Assembly (NCBI GenBank): GCA_013153345.1
Contig: JAADEQ010000071.1
Span: forward strand, 1-8,268
DNA from: Campylobacterota bacterium
GTDB taxonomy: Bacteria; Campylobacterota; Campylobacteria; Campylobacterales; Sulfurovaceae
Direction: 5' to 3'
DNA: 8,268 nucleotides
The notes beneath the pieces were generated by a model that saw only the letters and a program-made list of their open reading frames with translations, did not search any database and was not told where the DNA came from. Positions 6,739 through 8,268 of this stretch are shown in pieces (positions within the stretch are counted from its first letter, which is position 1; every line of letters starts with the position of its first letter). Position numbers and translations under genes: made by a program.

Positions 6739-8064
6739 CTATCCTCCAATTCCAAGAACCATAAATTGAACATACCAAACCACAATTGAGATAATATACC
6801 CAATTAATACTGCCCAAGCAAACTTCATATGAGAGCTAAAAGTATATATTCCTTTTAGTTTTCCCATAACCCCCACTCCAGCAGCACTTCCAAAACTAAT
6901 TAGGCTTCCTCCAATTCCAGCAGTTAGAGTTACTAACATCCATTGAGCTTTTGGGTCTGGAAGCATTGGAGGGTCTGCTTTTAAAACTGCACTCATTACT
7001 GGCACATTATCAATAACAGCAGAGATAAATCCAACAGCAATATTTACTGCAGTTGCTCCAAACTTATCATATAAAGCAGTAAAATAGTCCAAATATCCAA
7101 GAAAATGGAGCCCTCCAACTGCTGCTAAAATACCAAAAAAGAAAAGCAATGTATCATTTTCAATATGAGAAATCCACTTAAATGGGTCAAGTCTATCATC
7201 AACACATTTAGCTCTTTGCTCAATATTTAGCTTATAGGTATAAATCTTTAATAGAGCAAGTCCAAACATCATCCCCCACATTGCTGGAAGGTCTAGTACT
7301 TGGTGAGATAAAACTGCCATAGCAATTGTAAAAGCAAATAGAGCAATTATTACCTTTCCACCCTTTAATATCTCTACCTTTTTTTCATTAATATCAAAAT
7401 GGGGCTTATCTTTTGGCACATATAGACTTAGCAAATATGCAGTAATTAGCCATCCAATAATTGAAGCTGGAAATAGATATAAAAACTCTGTAAAATCACC
7501 CTTTCCAGCAATCCAAACCATCAAAGTTGTAATATCCCCAAATGGAGACCAAGCTCCTCCTGCATTTGCAGCAACAACAATATTAATTGCTCCTGGAACC
7601 AAAAAGCTCTTATTGCTCTTTTCAATTGTTATTAAAACGGTTGATAAAATTAAAGCAGTTGTTAAGTTATCTGCTATTGGAGATAGAAAAAATGCAATAA
7701 GCCCTGTAATCCAAAAAAGCTTCTTATAGCTGTAACCTTTTGAAACAAGATTATATCTTAATACCTCAAAGACATTTCTATCAATCATTGCTTCAATATA
7801 GGTCATTGCAACAAGTAAAAAGAAGAAAATCTCACTAATCTCAACAATTAGCTTTTCCACCTCATGCTCAAGAGGCTTAGTATCAAGCCCATTTATTGCA
7901 AAATATAACCCAATTAACATAAAAATTGAAGTTCCTGCAAAAAGAGCTGGCTTTGCTTTATTAATATGATATTTATCCTCAGCTGCAATAAAATAGTAGC
8001 CAATGACAAATATAATTAATGAAGCAATTCCAACCCATGTGGTAGTTAGATGCAGTTCATGCAT
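6739..8064 (-). CDS. nhaD: Na+/H+ antiporter NhaD
   Basis: This inner-membrane antiporter of the ion transporter (ArsB/NhaD) superfamily exports Na+ or Li+ in exchange for protons. Its 441 residues form a dozen or so hydrophobic segments. Diagnostic polar motifs within the membrane are present: PIADNLTTALIL (129-140), NAGGAWSPFGDITTLMVW (167-184), IDNVPVM (351-357) and GGSLISFGSAAGVGVMG (385-401). A charged cytoplasmic loop lies around 216-236. The acidic residues D132, D177 and D352 sit in these motifs and are candidates for ion coupling. The ATG at 8064 is preceded by AGGAG with five bases of spacing. The gene is 100 nt after an unidentified partial gene and converges on the flavin-reductase-like gene. 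Such antiporters suit marine or otherwise saline habitats, which is an inference only. Confidence 0.95.
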   Translation of the reverse strand: MHELHLTTTWVGIASLIIFVIGYYFIAAEDKYHINKAKPALFAGTSIFMLIGLYFAINGLDTKPLEHEVEKLIVEISEIFFFLLVAMTYIEAMIDRNVFEVLRYNLVSKGYSYKKLFWITGLIAFFLSPIADNLTTALILSTVLITIEKSNKSFLVPGAINIVVAANAGGAWSPFGDITTLMVWIAGKGDFTEFLYLFPASIIGWLITAYLLSLYVPKDKPHFDINEKKVEILKGGKVIIALFAFTIAMAVLSHQVLDLPAMWGMMFGLALLKIYTYKLNIEQRAKCVDDRLDPFKWISHIENDTLLFFFGILAAVGGLHFLGYLDYFTALYDKFGATAVNIAVGFISAVIDNVPVMSAVLKADPPMLPDPKAQWMLVTLTAGIGGSLISFGSAAGVGVMGKLKGIYTFSSHMKFAWAVLIGYIISIVVWYVQFMVLGIGG

Positions 8065-8065
8065 A

Positions 8066-8099
8066 GTTACTCCTATTTAAAATTTGGAAATATGGTAAC
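8066..8099 (-). promoter_or_regulatory. hairpin covering the nhaD ribosome binding site
   Basis: On the nhaD transcript GUUAC (8099-8095) can pair with GUAAC (8070-8066). UAUUU (8092-8088) can pair with AAAUA (8078-8074). One extra C-G pair, a bulged A and an A-G mismatch lie between the two helices, with a 9-base loop. The AGGAG site is inside the 3' arm, so folding would limit ribosome access. The structure is modest in strength and was found by eye. Confidence 0.4.
8070..8074 (-). promoter_or_regulatory. ribosome binding site of nhaD
   Basis: AGGAG lies five bases before the ATG at 8064 and decides the start; a nearby out-of-frame ATG at 8060 lacks this spacing. The site falls within the 3' side of a predicted hairpin (8066-8099). 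Confidence 0.75.
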
Positions 8100-8125
8100 A
8101 CAATAACAATAAAAATTTAAAAAAG

Positions 8126-8131
8126 TTTATA
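8126..8131 (-). promoter_or_regulatory. possible -10 of an nhaD promoter
   Basis: The minus strand reads TATAAA here, with TTTAAA 16 bases upstream (8148-8153) as a poor -35. It would give nhaD a leader of roughly 55 nt that contains the whole hairpin at 8066-8099. In this AT-rich gap the call is weak. Confidence 0.3.
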
Positions 8132-8164
8132 GTAAAGATAAGAGAGGTTTAAATTAGTGTGTAG

Positions 8165-8268
8165 TTACTTCCTATTTAGATAATATTTTACTAAATCACT
8201 CCCTATAACTCTATAAGCAATTTGAGGATAGGTGCTAAAATCATCCTCAATTCTCACTCCTCCAATAA
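8165..8268 (-). CDS. C-terminal end of an unidentified protein (partial)
   Basis: One frame stays open from the right edge to a TAA at 8167-8165, giving 33 residues from IGGVRIEDDFSTYPQIAYRV to the end KYYLNRK. The other two minus-strand frames close within the first 25 bases, which supports this as the true frame. The composition is ordinary for a soluble protein, with no membrane segment. The GGVRIEDD start loosely recalls the C-terminus of M24 peptidases, but what follows does not fit well, so I give no function. It is on the nhaD strand, 100 nt upstream, and no terminator hairpin is visible after its stop. Read-through into nhaD is therefore possible. Confidence 0.6.
   Translation of the reverse strand, partial: IGGVRIEDDFSTYPQIAYRVIGSDLVKYYLNRK

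Larger units (their letters stand above)
8064..8178. repeat. direct repeat pair flanking the nhaD leader
   Basis: The plus strand has TAGTTACTCCTATTTA at 8064-8079 and TAGTTACTTCCTATTTA at 8162-8178. These are identical except for one inserted T. The left copy is the nhaD ribosome binding site up to the first base of the ATG. The right copy is the end of the preceding gene, including its stop codon. Confidence 0.7.

Noticed and set aside
8058..8060. Alternative ATG for nhaD four bases inside the chosen start
   Set aside because: It is out of frame with the conserved antiporter sequence.
8165..8268. M24 metallopeptidase identity for the partial gene
   Set aside because: Only GGVRIEDD resembles that family; the remaining 25 residues do not follow the usual ending, so the match is too thin.

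Overview
The window is AT-rich (by eye about two thirds A+T) and densely coded, with short or overlapping gene junctions. The gene content and protein style fit the Campylobacterota (the former Epsilonproteobacteria). The evidence is the compact rpsP-khpA-rimM-trmD-rplS order, AGA/ATA-rich codon use, promoters with a clear extended -10 and no obvious -35, and an NhaD-type antiporter. I cannot resolve the genus from sequence alone. The window looks like ordinary chromosome: I see no tRNA, rRNA, insertion sequence, CRISPR array or phage gene.

Layout. Positions 1-6032 form one minus-strand block read from right to left: rpsP (bS16), khpA (KH-domain RNA-binding protein), rimM (16S maturation), trmD (tRNA m1G37 methyltransferase), rplS (bL19), an unrecognised 177-residue basic membrane protein, alaS (alanyl-tRNA synthetase), and a Deg/HtrA-type serine protease cut by the left edge. 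Most junctions overlap or are under 25 nt; the exception is a 123-nt gap before alaS that may hold a second promoter. The first five genes serve ribosome assembly and reading-frame fidelity. AlaS adds charging and editing fidelity. The protease shares a 4-nt ATGA overlap with alaS and carries a lipoprotein signal, so it would act on envelope proteins.

At 6033-6150 a short divergent region separates rpsP from a plus-strand flavin-reductase-like gene (6151-6738), with back-to-back extended -10 elements. That gene ends exactly where the convergent nhaD gene (6739-8064, minus strand) ends, with no base between the two stop codons. Upstream of nhaD are a 100-nt leader and the last 33 codons of another minus-strand gene of unknown function running off the right edge.

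The most interesting non-coding signals are two. First, the nhaD leader has a hairpin that would cover the ribosome binding site, and a near-identical copy of that site lies at the 3' end of the preceding gene, so a mutually exclusive pairing is possible. Second, GATC is completely absent from all 8268 bases, although GAT and ATC trinucleotides are common.
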